A stretch of 35,578 nt of DNA from Funneliformis mosseae (Eukaryota > Glomeromycota > Glomeromycetes > Glomerales > Glomeraceae). Positions 1-12,260 of the stretch are shown here, in pieces. Numbering within the stretch: position 1 is the first letter of the stretch; each line of letters begins with the position of its first letter. The notes below the pieces were generated by a model. That model was not told the DNA's origin and did no database searches. It was given only the letters and a program-made list of their open reading frames with translations. The position numbers and the translations under genes were made by a program. Location of the stretch: positions 1-35,578 of the forward strand of contig CAJVPP010000335.1 in NCBI GenBank assembly GCA_910592005.1, read 5' to 3'.

Positions 1-137
1 AAGGATTGCTAAGGATACAAATCTCTACAATAAAGGAATCTCTTTCTAAACTACACATATTAAAAATCCTTCAACGTATCAATTGTGTTTATTGTATTTA
101 TAAATTGTTAAAGTTATTTACTCGTCTAAAAGTATAA

Positions 138-231
138 AACCTAAGGTTGATTATGATAGGACTTATTCTATAGTAACTTAGTAATTTCTCGCACGTTACT
201 CCCTATTATTAAATCATAGTTACCTTAGGTT
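138..231. repeat. Foldback/hairpin repeat, about 95 bp
   Basis: The left arm (138-157, AACCTAAGGTTGATTATGAT) is nearly the reverse complement of the right arm (212-231). A second nested pair, AGTAAC/GTTACT, lies inside. The whole stretch can fold into one long imperfect hairpin. This is the form of a small MITE or foldback element. No flanking target duplication could be identified. Positions 1-137 around it show nothing recognisable. Confidence 0.55.
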
Positions 232-232
232 C

Positions 233-607
233 GACGGTTGAGCGTAGGGTTAACAACGTGTTTATTAACTTCAATTTTGAGATTTTTCTTATTTGATGCA
301 TCTTTTTCTAAAATAAAGTCAAGAAAAGATGATAATTCATTATTGAGATCAAGATTTAACTCCACATTTCCCCTTTATAATATTCATTAGTATTATTTAG
401 AGAAATTAAATGATTATATACAATTTCAGTAATATCTGAATATTTAATTATTGTATCAGATTTTTTAATACTTTTTTCAAGCGTGAAATTTTGTTTATTT
501 TAACAGGGTAAACATTTTTTCAAAGTAACACCTTTCTCATTCAGAAAATTTTCATAACTTTGATGAATATGATATTTTTTACAAGTTTTATTTTGTTGGT
601 TTGACAT
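233..607 (-). pseudogene. Broken Cys-rich protein of a glomeromycete-type multi-copy family
   Basis: Reading the minus strand from an ATG at 607-605 gives MSNQQNKTCKKYHIHQSYEN, then KKCLPC, a stop, and an open Asn/Lys-rich stretch. C-x2-Y followed by C-x2-C resembles a small zinc-binding domain in which one Cys codon has become Tyr (TGT to TAT, one transition). A frameshift near 369 moves the frame, after which ELNLDLNNELSSFLDFILEK can be read to about 233. From memory, similar proteins starting MSNQQ with paired CxxC motifs are common in Rhizophagus. Function is unknown. The internal TAA and the frameshift make it a pseudogene fragment. Confidence 0.5.
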
Positions 608-1795
608 TGTAGCGTAGTAAAAGAAAATGTAATAAGAAAACTTTGCAATCTTTTATTATATTTAGTAAATATTATGTTACGTGTTTAATAAAAAAATAAT
701 CGTTTGTAAAAAAAAAAATATGAAAAAAGAGGAAAAAAAAGTGTGAAAAAAAAATTAACTTTATTCAATGTGAAAACAATTATATTGATTTGTTTACATT
801 AGTGATTTTTGTAAATATAATTTCCAAAGATTAATATCTGAAATTACGTGTTATTTAGCAAAACTATCTAGCTACCATTTTTTTTAGGTGACACTAGGTA
901 AATTAAAATACTACGTCACCTCATGTGATAATATAGGGTAGATCAATCACCTGAAATACGTAATACAATATTAGAAAAACTCTTGCTAAAGAATAGGAGC
1001 TATGTAATGTGAAAATTGCATATATATTCGCTTTAATGAAAAAAATTCCTTTCTCAAGGTAAACAAAATTTTACAACCTGTAAATACGAATATTGTAACT
1101 ATAAAAATAAGCAAATACTGTATAACAGCCATACTCATTGTGTATCTCTGTGTGAAAAAGTACAAGTAAAATAAAAGTTACTTAGCAAAATACTAAACGA
1201 GATATTAGACAATTAAGGGTAGGTATTTACTTTCAGTTTAAGCTGAGCATTTGCAAAAAGGCGTCTTTAAAGCTTGTAACTAATACATAGTTTCTTTTCA
1301 AGATTCTTATTAGTGTTACAATCAAGGTCAGATAAAAATCATGAATATAGTGAACTATTGAGTAGTAGATAAAACAGACAGATAGACTAACATGATAAAG
1401 CTGATCCCTTTAAGATCAAGGTTTAAAAAAAATCATCATGTATCCTGGCTAGTCTCACATCATGTAATTTATTTTTAGCAATCCCTTTAGGATCAGGCTC
1501 AACGTATTGTAAATAAAAAACATTTAGAGTACTAAGTGACCTATAAAATGAAGTCAATTATTTTTCTCATTTGAAGTGATTGGTGTAATTTTTCTGAAAT
1601 CTATATACTAATTTACAAAGATTTAGGACTTCCATGTTTTGTGATGATTATTATGATTAACTGTAGAGAAATTTTTTTGGCAAAATTTGGATGATCTGAG
1701 GTTGCTGAAATTATGTAAATTTTTTTCTTATATTCATGCAAGTATTAATTATATATATTAAACAATTCCCTTTCTGTATAAAACATACTACAATT
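608..1795. other. No recognisable gene; A+T-rich spacer
   Basis: I see no coherent reading frame on either strand. The stretch holds A-runs around 707-755 and a short inverted repeat AGGTGAC/GTCACCT (886-892 and 915-921). The phrase ATCCCTTTARGATCA occurs twice as a direct repeat, near 1,405 and 1,482. It may include decayed intergenic or transposon DNA. Confidence 0.4.
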
Positions 1796-3361
1796 ATGTT
1801 ATCTGAGCTTGAATTGTTAAGATAGCGTATTATTGAGCTTAAGGCTGAGAATATAGAGCTTAGAAAGAAGAATACTAAAATCTGTGATCTTAGAATCAAG
1901 CTCTCAGTATCTGATGCTAAAATAGTTAAACTTAAGCGTAGGAATGCTAAGTTTCTAAAAGTGAATAAGAATATAATGAGAAGCGTGATGCTAAAAATGC
2001 TAAACTCAGAGCTAAAATTGAAAAGATAAAATCTGAGTTAGAAGATAGAATCACGAAAGTGGAACAGAACTAGACTCTAAATAAACTAAGAGGTGCTTCA
2101 CATAATTCTACTAATAAATTCACCTAGCTTCAATTTAATTGCAGTACCAGAAGTGATAATAGTATCTACCAACTTTGCAAAATATCTTAATGGTAAATCG
2201 TTGAAAGAGAAAGATATGGATAGTTTCTTGATTGAGGCTTATAAGAAAATTGTTAGTAGTAAAATAAAGCAATGCAATAAGAAGAAGAAATTTCTATATG
2301 AGTTAACTAAAAATTAAATCCATTCAAAATTAACATGTGACAAAAAAACTTTCATTGAAAATCAAGATTCAAAATTATCACATAACAAAAAAATCATTAC
2401 CAATGATAACGATCAAGATTTGAAATTATTACTTAGTATAAGCGATAATATCTCTGCTTTATCATCCATTGAGAATAATTTATCATATAACATAAAAATG
2501 ATCACTTGTACTGATAGCGAAAATGTCTCATCTGATAAAATATCTGGGCTGATTACTACACAACCACTTGATAGAAATCAAACCACTAAATAAACTTTGA
2601 AGCATAAACTTTCTAGGCCTATTTCTTCAGTGGAATCAGTTAAACTATATAATAAGTCCATTTTAAACAATGCAATTGAGAGTTCTACATAGAGATTAGC
2701 TTATTAGATTGATGAGATTATAAAAATGAGTCTAAAAGAAATCTTATGCTTATATTATTATTCCTTTGAGTTCAAAAAAAAAGTATAAAATATTACAATT
2801 GATGACAAGACTAAAGATAAAACAGCAAAATCAATGATATACAAAAAAGTGTTGCAGTATTTACCTAATATCACTCTAGGTAATTTATGAATCTGAATAT
2901 ATAAAGCTAAAAATATTCTTATGCTATTTGGAGAAAAAGGGGTCAGGATTGATAGAATTAAGTTAGTTACTTGTAATATGAGTGATATTTCTAGATTAAA
3001 TATTACTTAAATTTAAAATATTATAGATTATGTGAATGATTAGGTTCATATAATTTTGAAAACCATTATCAATGATAATGATTGGAGTTATATAACTTTA
3101 GCAGAAACAATTTCATCTCAAGCAAATAAGACTAATCCAACTTATGACTAATCCTATTTTAGAAACAAGATATTAAATCAATATCCTAATTTATGTAGAA
3201 AATTTAATAGTAAAAATTTCAATTATTATAGCATTACTGATGAGACATCATGTTTGTTATGCAGTTTAGATTATGATGATGAGGAAAGCATAGAAGGTAA
3301 ATATAAATCTGAATCTTACTTTATTAAATGTGAATAGCATTAAATTAAGATAATTACATAG
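1796..3361 (+). pseudogene. Broken coiled-coil/CxxC protein of a Rhizophagus-type dispersed family
   Basis: From the ATG at 1796 the frame reads a Leu/Lys/Glu heptad coiled coil (IIELKAENIELRKKNTK, then DLRIKLSVSDAKIVKLKRRN). It is broken by a TAG where the heptad pattern wants Gln, and by a frameshift near 1,978. A Lys-rich stretch follows with KEKDMDSFLIEAYKK (about 2,195-2,245). Much later come NKILNQYPNLCRKF and a terminal domain with ITDETSCLLC (about 3,233-3,262), an acidic loop and SYFIKCE. This order (coiled coil, KEKD-x-DSFL, C-terminal CxxC, KCE) is one I recognise from memory as a large Rhizophagus family of unknown function. The gene holds well over ten stops, many TAA/TAG at likely Gln codons, including the two stops within KCE-H-IKIIT. 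Confidence 0.65.
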
Positions 3362-3491
3362 TTTTATTATTTTATAATACTACATTTTGCTCATACTTCA
3401 TTGTGATATTTTCTATTTTTTTATAGGCTAATTTATGTCAGCTATTACCTACTGTAATTTAAATTGATTTATAATTATATAAAAAGGCAAT

Positions 3492-4028
3492 ATGAGTAAG
3501 TCTGATAAAGTATTAATCTCTGAGTATCTGAATTAGCTTTCCAAATTAACTGGTTTACTATATGTTTTGACGAATAAGATACAGTCTAACTTATACAAAA
3601 AATATAAAAAAATAACTAGGTATGATCCATAATAATTATCAGAAGTGTATGCATCAGAAGTCAGCTTTCTTGTAAATTTGAAGCCAGAAAATAAAGTATC
3701 CTATTTATATTTTCCTGAGTAATGTGAAAAAAATAGGTTTATCACTTTCAAAGCCAAACCTGATCTAAAATTAATTATTAAGTTTATTTTAGAAAATTTC
3801 ATATATCTGAAATTCTGAAATAGTTTCAGAGAGATTGATAATTATAATTTTCAATTATGAAGCTCATCATGTCCTATTTGTGATGGAAAACATGGGAATT
3901 ATGGATTATATGGCGAATGGTATGAAACAGAATACTGTCTTAGCTATAACTCTTTAAGTAATAAATTCAAATTTGCAATTGTAGCTACATAATAGCATTG
4001 TTGCATTAGATATTATTCTGTAATGTAA
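3492..4028 (+). pseudogene. Single-frame pseudogene with eight internal stops and a CPIC motif
   Basis: One frame runs from ATG 3492 to TAA 4028 (178 codons) with no frameshift but eight internal stops (six TAA/TAG, two TGA). The readable parts include KSDKVLISEYLN, LSKLTGLLYVLTNKIQSNLY, SEVYASEVSFLVNLKPENK and a C-terminal SSCPICDGKHGNYG with C-x2-C at 3870-3881. Such C-terminal CPxC-x3-H domains also end several Rhizophagus family proteins known to me; the function is unknown. Intact frame length with many stops means that point mutation, not indels, killed it. It directly follows the pseudogene ending at 3361 and has the same strand and style, so the two may be a tandem family pair. Confidence 0.6.
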
Positions 4029-6078
4029 ACAAAAATATGTATTTTTTTTATTTACAATCAATAAAGTTAAGGTATATTAAATACAATATATTTATATATC
4101 ATATCTAGTATGTGTTGAGAAAAGTGTAGGATGCGTTTGTATGCTAATATTTCTTAATCAGTTTTTCATCCGTGAATCGATACTTGATAAAAGTGCAGCA
4201 TCATTTAAAAAAGTCACCATATATTACGAGAACAAGTCATTACCACTATATCATTTATTCTCAAAACTTTTTGCATATACTCAAGCTTTTATATGTATTA
4301 ATAATAAAAAAGATCTCCTTGTTGATCCAGAAATACGATTCCAGTGTCTATTATAATTTTAAGGAATATCTGTTGATCTAATTTCGTGATGAATCATAAT
4401 AACATAATTTTTCTAAAGATTTATTTTAAAAATAATCCTTAAATGCACTACAAATCTTATAAAAAAGTGAAGTTTTATTTAGTGAATCCTTTTATCTGCC
4501 TTGTATAAGTAAAGCAAAAAATGATCAAAATAAATATTCAAACTTATTACTATTAATCTCAACAATATTAACAATCAATCAAATCACAAAGTAATAGTAA
4601 AATTAGTTTGTTTGATTTCTTGGCTTGATTTTAGAAAATTGTCATCACAATGTTAATCATTTTTTCTGACTCTATAGATGCTCAAAAATAAAGCGAACAT
4701 ATTATCTTTCTTGATTCTTTCCGCTCATTTAATATTTGCTGAGAAGAATGTGATCATTATCATATGTCTAATCAGCACAATATTAATTTCTGTCACCAGA
4801 TTTTTGTTACATGCTGAGATACAGTACACAATATATTAAATAAAATTTTTTGATAATGACATTCAAATTCTTGATGCTTAGTGTAATATTGTTCTAACGA
4901 TAAAAAAAATTGAAACACTTTTATTATAATACATTAACTAACAAATTTTTTGAATGTAAGAAGGAATAGAATGTTGTGAAAATAAAGTATAACAGTAAGT
5001 GTAAATTGGAAACCTCAACTTGTTTTATTTCTTTTACCGCATTGCTAATCTCAGAATTCTTTATACAGATTTGAAATTATTTCATCTTGAGAAGTTCTCT
5101 TACTGGAAATGATCTATTATATAATCTGTGAGTGGGATAGATGAAAATTCTGTAGATATAAGTGGTATAATTTATTTTGGAATTCTAATGTAAAGAAAAA
5201 TTATGGGATGTAGTTAGATACAATATTCTCTAAAAATGTGAAAGCAAATAAATAACTTAGTGCTGAGACTCACATTAAATAGTCTAGGATCTACGTATTT
5301 CTCCTTCTTTGATAGCATCATACATTTTACTTGTTTCTCTAGCATTTTTTGATTAGTTATATCATCAATAAAGTCTCTTCTATTTCAAGACATTTGCATT
5401 AAATTTTTCTTCTTTGCAAAAATCATTACCATAGGTAATGATTAGAATCATGTGACTTTGAAATCTGTATGATATTTGATTTCTCATATATACCTCCTAT
5501 AATCCTAAAAATTTTTTCAGTCTGTGTTACTCTTTTTAATCATAACTAATATTTATGAAACAATCAAAATACTTTATTCAAAAGAAGAAAGAATTGTACT
5601 ATGAACCCTCTCCACTAAAAATTTAGAAAGAAGAACTGAAGTGGAACGCATTCTTCTTATATGTGATAATAATGAAGAGATAGTTGCATATTTCAAAGAT
5701 CTCATAAAACCTAGTATATTCTCTCTTAATCATATTATATTCACTAATAATACTAAATACTTATTTATTATTCTTGTGCTTTTTTTTCCTACTTCTTATC
5801 GTCAAACCCTCAAAAAATATGTTTATGTTATCATAGATACTGGTAAGTGATTCATAATAAAATTAATCAATGCAGTAAATGCATCTTAGCTTGAATGACA
5901 ACTGCTTTACTGCTTTATCTCACCTGTGCTATAATGTATTTATCTTTTTTTGCATTAGCACAAATGAAAATAGAAATCACTGATGCCTTTTCTGAAAGTA
6001 TATTAAACAACACTTACCACTGTTTTTACATTGAATCTGACTGAATATAATATTTACATATTAGATTTGCTATATATG
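4029..6078. other. No confident gene; two short open frames
   Basis: An open frame at 4141-4356 (+) encodes 71 aa with IRESILDKSAASFKK and VDPEIRFQCLL. A second short frame lies at 5641-5850 (+), including EEIVAYFKDLIKP. Neither is recognised. The second lies just upstream of the P-loop pseudogene at 6,079 and might be a remnant of its N-terminal part. Elsewhere in the stretch stop codons are dense in all frames. Confidence 0.35.
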
Positions 6079-8018
6079 AAACCATTACCTTTACTTCGCA
6101 TTCCTGATGCAGATTAGAAATATTAATCTGACCCATCTTTAAAGCAAAAGTTGCAAATAGAGATTAAAAAACATTATAAATAATTTATTTTAGAAAATAT
6201 TGATAAAATACATATCTTGATGTATCTCTTTCTTTCTAGAGCTGGCACTGGAAAATTTAGAAATGCTAGTGAATTTCACAAAATGGCAATCAATTGTTTA
6301 TCAGCTAATGAAGATGAAGAATTATTAGCTAAGATTAAGGACACTTATATATTTCATGTTAGTTATGAGAATAGAACCTCCTTACAACTGGGTGAGAATC
6401 CTTTTCTGACCATCAGTACTCGAATGCTATTGCAACTTCTTGAAGAAAAAATGAAGCTTGATGATGTTTTGTTTAAATACGAGTCATCATATTCATTATC
6501 TGTTATATTATTGATCGCTGAACATCAGAACTGTGATCTAAAGAATATTACAGTTATTTTAATTATAGATAGCATGCAATAGCTTATGGTATATAAGGAT
6601 GATGATTTAAACAAAAATTCAGACTTTTACTGTATCCTGTCATCCATCGGAAATCTTAAATTAAATAAAATTTTTTAATACCATGTTATACTTTGCACAA
6701 TTACTTTCTCAATTGAGAATGCAATAGTATTATCATATTGAAAATGTGTATACTTACCAGTCGCTTTTCTAAAACCTCCAGAATACTACCAAGAAAGTAA
6801 AATGGTCTCAGCATTTAAAAAAAAGACATTATGAATATTCTTAAAAAAGACTATAGAGGCATAGAAAGACTCTAGAAGTACTGAGTGAGTGTATGGCTAA
6901 TCATTTTATTGACAACTGTAATATTAATAATTTGATGAATAATCTTTACTTTAGATTCACTGACTGGTATAAAGAAACTATCTGGAATTTTTGCAATAAC
7001 ATCAGGGCTATTACGTGAGTAATATTAAATAGAAGTTTCTTAAATATAGACAAGTTTGTTTCTAGAACAAAAAAAAGCTAGACCAATTTACTCAGAATGA
7101 TTTTATCTGATTTGAACAAAAAAAATGAGATACCAAAGAGGCAGTATTGTCATAGAACATTAATGAGACATTAATAGGATACTGATAGAACATAGATAGG
7201 ATAAATAGGACATTAGAAACATAGTGTGAAACAGGTTATGATATATAACTGAGACAACAAATCTCTGAGATATCAAAAATGGATATCACTACTAAGAGGA
7301 TACTTCACTGTACCATATATCTGGCTCTGAATATTTATTGAAATTTCTCATGAATAAGGAGATCTAATACTTTGAGACTGAACATTCGCTAATTATAAAG
7401 AACAAAAGGAGCTTCTGTCATTGTTAAAATCTAAACCATAGCAGAGTTTTAAAAATCTTATCACATTTTTCTATTATTTAAAGTTAGCTGTGATTGAAAA
7501 TAAGTTAATAACAATTTTAGAGATTTATGCAAGAGTATATTTAAATGGTGATATCCAATTTATAAATTATAGTCTACATCTTCAATTTGCCAAATATCAA
7601 ACAGACACAAACTCTGAAAACAACCCTAAGTGAATGGAATGTTGATTGTAAAAATACTAATACTATCATTGATGTCTAGCAATTCAAATATTGTATTATT
7701 AACATTACAAATTCACCATATGGAGATGCTTTCCTATCATTAGATTAACCAGATGCCAAAACTGTGAATAAAATTCACTAATACAAATACACAGAAAAAA
7801 TGATCAGCCAAAAATTATATGAAAAAGAGCGTAAAAAATCTTTATCAGAAGATGATTTTTTCATTTTATTTACGTTTTCAGATAATATCAATATAGAATT
7901 TCTAGAACAATCTGAAATTGTAGATAATAAAGTTTTTAGTGACTATTTTAGGCTATTTGCCAATAGAGTATACAAGATTGTAGGTTTTCTATTGCTAAGT
8001 CTATTTCTAGTAAGATAA
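6079..8018 (+). pseudogene. Broken Crinkler-like P-loop NTPase protein
   Basis: The first readable block (from about 6,079) leads into a longest open piece at 6217-6582. LFLSRAGTGKFRNASEFHK here looks like a worn Walker A (usual pattern GxxxxGK[ST]; the first Gly is Arg and the final Ser/Thr is Phe, each one transition away). VILIIDSM about 100 residues later is a good Walker B. Next come VYLPVAFLKPPEYY, a block around 6,880-7,020 (NNLMNNLYFRFTDWYKE), TVPYIWL (about 7,310), YLNGDIQFINYSLHLQFAKY (about 7,540) and a final open piece 7800-8018 with YEKERKKSLSEDDFFILFT and ANRVYKIV. From memory this block order matches Crinkler-family (CRN) P-loop proteins abundant in Rhizophagus, secreted or nuclear effector-like proteins in other groups. 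Many TAA/TAG/TGA stops and frameshifts make it non-functional. The N-terminus is not resolved. Confidence 0.7.
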
Positions 8019-9193
8019 ATATCAATACCGTTTCTCTCAAGTAACTTTATAATGTGTACTAAATTGGTGAAATATGAGCAAAATCAATCATTTTAAAAAG
8101 ACTATTTAAAAGTATTATAGAAGTGAATCTAAAGATAAATATACCAAAGAAAATATTAAAAATTTTTTTTTCCAAAATGGCTGTGCATTTCATACAATTT
8201 CTCACATTTTGTCTCGATTCATATGATTTCAATACCAAAAAGTCAAGAATGAATATGCAAAATCAAGCTGATTTTTCTGTTTCAAGTTACAAATAAAGAA
8301 TTAAAATAGAATAGAAAATTAAAATAGAATAATCATTAGTATAGAAACATCATATTTATCATAGAAACTTTATAATTATTTTTACTTGAAAGCCAAGGTA
8401 TATTATGAACTTGCAACATTAGTACTAATAGATCAAAATTTTTTCTTAGCAAAAATTGTTACCATTAATAATGATCAAAGTCTTGAAAAATTTTTTCTGT
8501 GGCTTGAGATTTAAAGTTCAAACTTTTTCATTATCATCTATTACGGAAGATGACATTAAATACGTAATTGCTAAAGTACTTCAGGGATAATTTAGTATAT
8601 TGCGTGACATGTCTGTTATAATATAAAAAATAGTATTTTGATACATATATAATAAAATTTAATCATTTATTTTTCACGTGTTATAATATTATTTTTGATC
8701 GATAATGATATTGCATAATTAATGAACAGCCTGTTAAAATTTTTTGATTGATACTGATACTGCATAATTAGTGAATAGCTTGTCTAAAATTTTTTTATAA
8801 ATGTAATTGCTCTCTCACTAATCATCTCATGATTTGAGTTGCGAGAAGGTTGTGAAGAAGTATCAGGAACTGACTGGGAACTAAAGTGATACAAATTTTT
8901 ATGTTATAAAGTGCCTTTGGCTAATCCCTATTAATCATGAAATATTCACAAACTGAAAGTGACGGGAGAGCGCTAAGACTAATAAAATATTAGAGTATAT
9001 CATAATACAATGATGATCAAGAATAAAAAATAATTTTTATTTAATAATATGTAGTCTTACAAATCAGTTACAAATCATCTAATTGCTAATCAGTAAATCT
9101 GTATAAATTTGAACAATGATATTCTATAGTATATATTATTCAAGAATAGCTAGAATTTACTAAATACTATAAATCAATATATTTTGCTAAATA
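8019..9193. other. No recognisable gene; repeats
   Basis: Only short coherent scraps are visible just after 8,160 (for example FSKMAVHFIQFLTF) and they are not assigned. A small tandem of GAATTAAAATA-type units lies around 8,295-8,330, and a 49-51 bp direct repeat at 8,697-8,796 is listed separately. Confidence 0.35.
8697..8796. repeat. Two-copy direct repeat, about 50 bp unit
   Basis: 8697-8745 and 8746-8796 are adjacent copies sharing TGCATAATTA, TGAA-AGC and TGT-TAAAATTTTTT. They differ mainly by transitions (GATCGATAATGATATTGC against GATTGATACTGATACTGC). No function is visible. Confidence 0.6.
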
Positions 9194-10700
9194 TGATAGT
9201 TGTTATCTTAGCAAGTGCTACTAATATTAATATGATTATTGATAAAAAAGAATGATGATTTCCTAAGTCCATCAGTAACCGTTCTGGATATAATATAAAA
9301 TATTATAAAACATATTTCAAAAATTACTATGGTAGCATGAATTTCAAAAATTTCTTGCTAATGAAAAATTTATAACAATTATTAATAATGAGAAAGGGGA
9401 AGTCTCTAGTGCAGTAAAGATTATAAGTTAAAAATACTCTCTAATATTTATTATCACAAAATGAAAATAGCATATACTATAATTTCTGTTTGTTTGCAAA
9501 ATTTGGTGAAGGTAAATTTGATGAATCATATCATTCTTATCATCATCTTAAAATTCATAAAAACAATATGACAATTTGCTTTTATTGCTAAAAACTATTT
9601 CAAGTTAATGAAATAAAGCTAACCAAATCATATCACCATGGATGACATAGATTCATTAAATTGATTAAAGCTAAGGATATGATACAGAAATATTGGAATC
9701 AAGAATGTTCTGATCCTTTAAGTGATCTTGAACGTGTAAGAGTTAAGGTTAAATAACAAGCTTTTGAGTTACACTCATTAACTCCAAATATACTATTTAT
9801 CTTATCTCTGTATACAAAATAAAATAACTTATTATCATTCACAAAATATCTTAATCAGCTAAAAGGTACTACAATAAGATTGAGAGATAGAGTATAAATC
9901 ATGATTGTTTAACTGTTGTGATTGACTGATTCTGAGCAATGTAGATTATTACTTTTGACTAAATAATATCTTAACTATATTCATAATATGTTTTTTTTGT
10001 GCTATATAATTTGCATACATGATCACCTAGTATAATTGTAGAATATACCACCTGCAGTATAAAAAACCTGATTTGCCTATTCTAGATTAGATCTTCTAGT
10101 ATACTGTATAACAATTTTAATAAAGTATTTTTTGAAGAAGATCCTAAATATTATATTAATAAAATAATATATTATTCAGCCATGTGAAGTGCCTTAAAGC
10201 TAATGCATATAAGTATGTATGACATAAAATTAACATGTTTTTGATTCTCATTAAAGTATATATGATGTAATGTTGAGATTTTTAATGCATATTTCATATG
10301 CCCTTATTCTCTAATACAAGTATAAAGTACCTCGCATAGTTCTTCTATCTCTTTTTCCCAATATGAAAAGAATGAGAATATGAGAAATGGTGACATTTAA
10401 AAGGGTAATATAGAAAATTTATATTTAAGTTGCTTATTTTATATTAACAATACAAAACTATATCTTCTGAATTATACTCAAAAATTTACAATTTTTTAGT
10501 AACTGCTAAGCAAAAACACATTACTACCACCTCGGTCATTTATCAGAAAATAGAAGAAAATCCCTAGATTTTACAAAATGATTTAAAAAGTGTTGTAGAC
10601 TAAGCTATAGGGTTTGCTAGTAATCTTTATGTCAAAGAATCTTTGCACTAATTAAAACTTTTCTGAATACTTCCTCAGGTTAGTTGTAAAGCTTTACTAA
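9194..10700 (+). pseudogene. Broken glomeromycete-type family protein with a C2H2-like motif
   Basis: From ATG 9194 coherent blocks can be followed through several frameshifts. They are ILASATNINMIIDKKE; FGEGKFDESYHSYHHLKIHK; CFYC with a downstream SYHHG-HRFIKLIKAKD (C-x2-C followed by two His, possibly zinc binding, about 9,568-9,670); YWNQECSDPLSDLERVRV; YLNQLKGTTIRLRDRV; then NNFNKVFFEEDPKYYINK (about 10,110-10,165) and SALKLMHISMYDIK. A last block near 10,470-10,660 includes YSKIYNFLVTAKQKH. I recall a Rhizophagus protein family with this series of blocks; function unknown. Stops at probable Gln and Trp codons are frequent. Confidence 0.55.
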
Positions 10701-11062
10701 TATTTCTTTTTCACTAAATAATGATATTATATAATCCACTTGTAAGAACGAGATCTAAAATGATATTAGATTTATCTTATTAATCTTCATCTAAAGAAAC
10801 AATTTTTTGAATTGTATGAAAGATGTATAAATTATTGCTTGTGTTTTAATCATTTTATTAGTTCTACCCTAAGAATATTTCTTGATGCATGAGAAGGAAA
10901 GTGATTAATCTATAAGATATTATGTAGTTATTTAGTATCATACAAGATTTTATTAGCATGATAGTTACACTAAGATAATAACTTTACATATGTATTAATA
11001 GCACATGCGTTTTTTAATGATGAGATTATTATATTACTAAAACTAACATATTATCTAATTAT

Positions 11063-12105
11063 ATGCGTAATATAGGAGTAGTTAGAATAAACAAAGAAAG
11101 ATCTCTTAACTCTGATGAGATTAAAAAAAATATAAATAAATTGAAAGGCAAACTCAAGAAAAATATAATGATGCTAATTAACTAGCATCTATATTATAGT
11201 ATAAATAGTGTGAATATTTCTGAATTATAATAAATAGACCCTTTAGCTAGTCAAGTAATTTCTGACTGATCAGAAGTTATAAAGAAATTGTCAGGCCAAT
11301 TTAAGTACAGTTTTATAAAGCCAGTACGACAAATAGTACCTTTATCTCTTCTGTTTATAGTGAAAAAAAAATGTAATAAATTCGTTACTAATTTTATTGA
11401 AAATCGTGAAATTGATCTTTTAAGGAAACTTATACATGATGAAACATAAAAAAAAATAGAAAACAAGCTTGCAATAATTGCAGAGAGAATTTTAGATACA
11501 TTGTAAGTATTTTTTATAATATTTCAGAATATTTAGTAATTTTTTACTTTCTACTTTCTGCTTATATTTTTATTTATATTAGACATAATTCTTAAAATAA
11601 TCCTACATTTGAAACGAATTTTATGAAATCTCTGAATAAAGGTACTTACGTGACCAATGTGATAGTATTGGCTATTCAGATAACATTGAAGAATCTTCCT
11701 CTAGGAAAAATCACATTCATTAGTAGTTTTGAATATCAAAGTAGTGCTACTGCAGATAGGAAAGATAATGGACAATCTGGGAGATAGCCAGATGTTATAT
11801 TTGTAATGAAATATAATAGAAAAAATTATGAACTTTTATTTACCAAATGCTCACATTTATCATATACAATGCAAAAGGAAAGAGATGATTAAGTAAAGCT
11901 ATGATGTAAGGTTAATGATAGAATGTACTAGACTCATAAAAGTTGTAAACCTGATAAGGATAAATTTAGAATTATTGAGATGCAGATAACTGAAAAGAAA
12001 TTATATTTAAGTATTCTTATAAGGAATATGAGCGAAGTCTATCGATATTATTATATGAAAGAAGACATGGATGATGATGATCTAAAGGATGATATCGATC
12101 CCTAA
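11063..12105 (+). pseudogene. Broken family protein with an R-PD...ELLF-type block (possible nuclease fold)
   Basis: Two blocks are readable. The first (about 11,240-11,500) has SGQFKYSFIKPVRQIVP and FIENREIDLLRKLIHDE. The second (about 11,600-12,105) has NKGTYVTNVIVLAIQITLKN, LPLGKITFISS, ATADRKDNGQSGR, then after a TAG PDVIFVMKYNRKNYELLF, and near the end SEVYRYYYMKED. I recognise the second block from a Rhizophagus multi-copy family. Stops sit where Gln or Trp would be expected (DD-stop-VKL-stop-CKVND, RMY-stop-THKS). A PD followed some 13 residues later by an acidic residue in a strand hints at a PD-(D/E)XK nuclease fold, but this is weak. A 1 kb spacer with no clear gene (10,701-11,062) precedes it. 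Confidence 0.55.
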
Positions 12106-12116
12106 GAAATCATATA

Positions 12117-12260
12117 TGTCTTCTATGTCATCTATGTCATCTATAGTATATATTTCTTTTATACAATATATTTTTTTTATTTATTTTACTTTATTTATCT
12201 CATATATTTATTATATTTTATTTATTTCATATATTTTATTATATTTATTTCTTTTATATC
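12117..12260. repeat. Microsatellite-like tract
   Basis: A short tandem of TCTATGTCA units (12,117-12,143) runs into a T-rich tract with repeated TTTATTTCATATATT-like units. Replication slippage in A+T-rich DNA explains it. Confidence 0.6.

Noticed and set aside
1711..1899. 62-aa minus-strand open frame
   Set aside because: It lies over the start of the plus-strand coiled-coil pseudogene and its hydrophobic sequence is the usual antisense shadow of a charged coiled coil.
3492..4028. Ciliate-like genetic code with TAA/TAG read as Gln
   Set aside because: The condensin gene uses CAA/CAG for Gln, has no internal TAA/TAG in 2.78 kb of exons and ends with TAA. The stops are confined to decayed families.
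11251..11466. 71-aa minus-strand open frame
   Set aside because: It is antisense to the readable block (FIENREIDLLRKLIHDE) of the plus-strand pseudogene.
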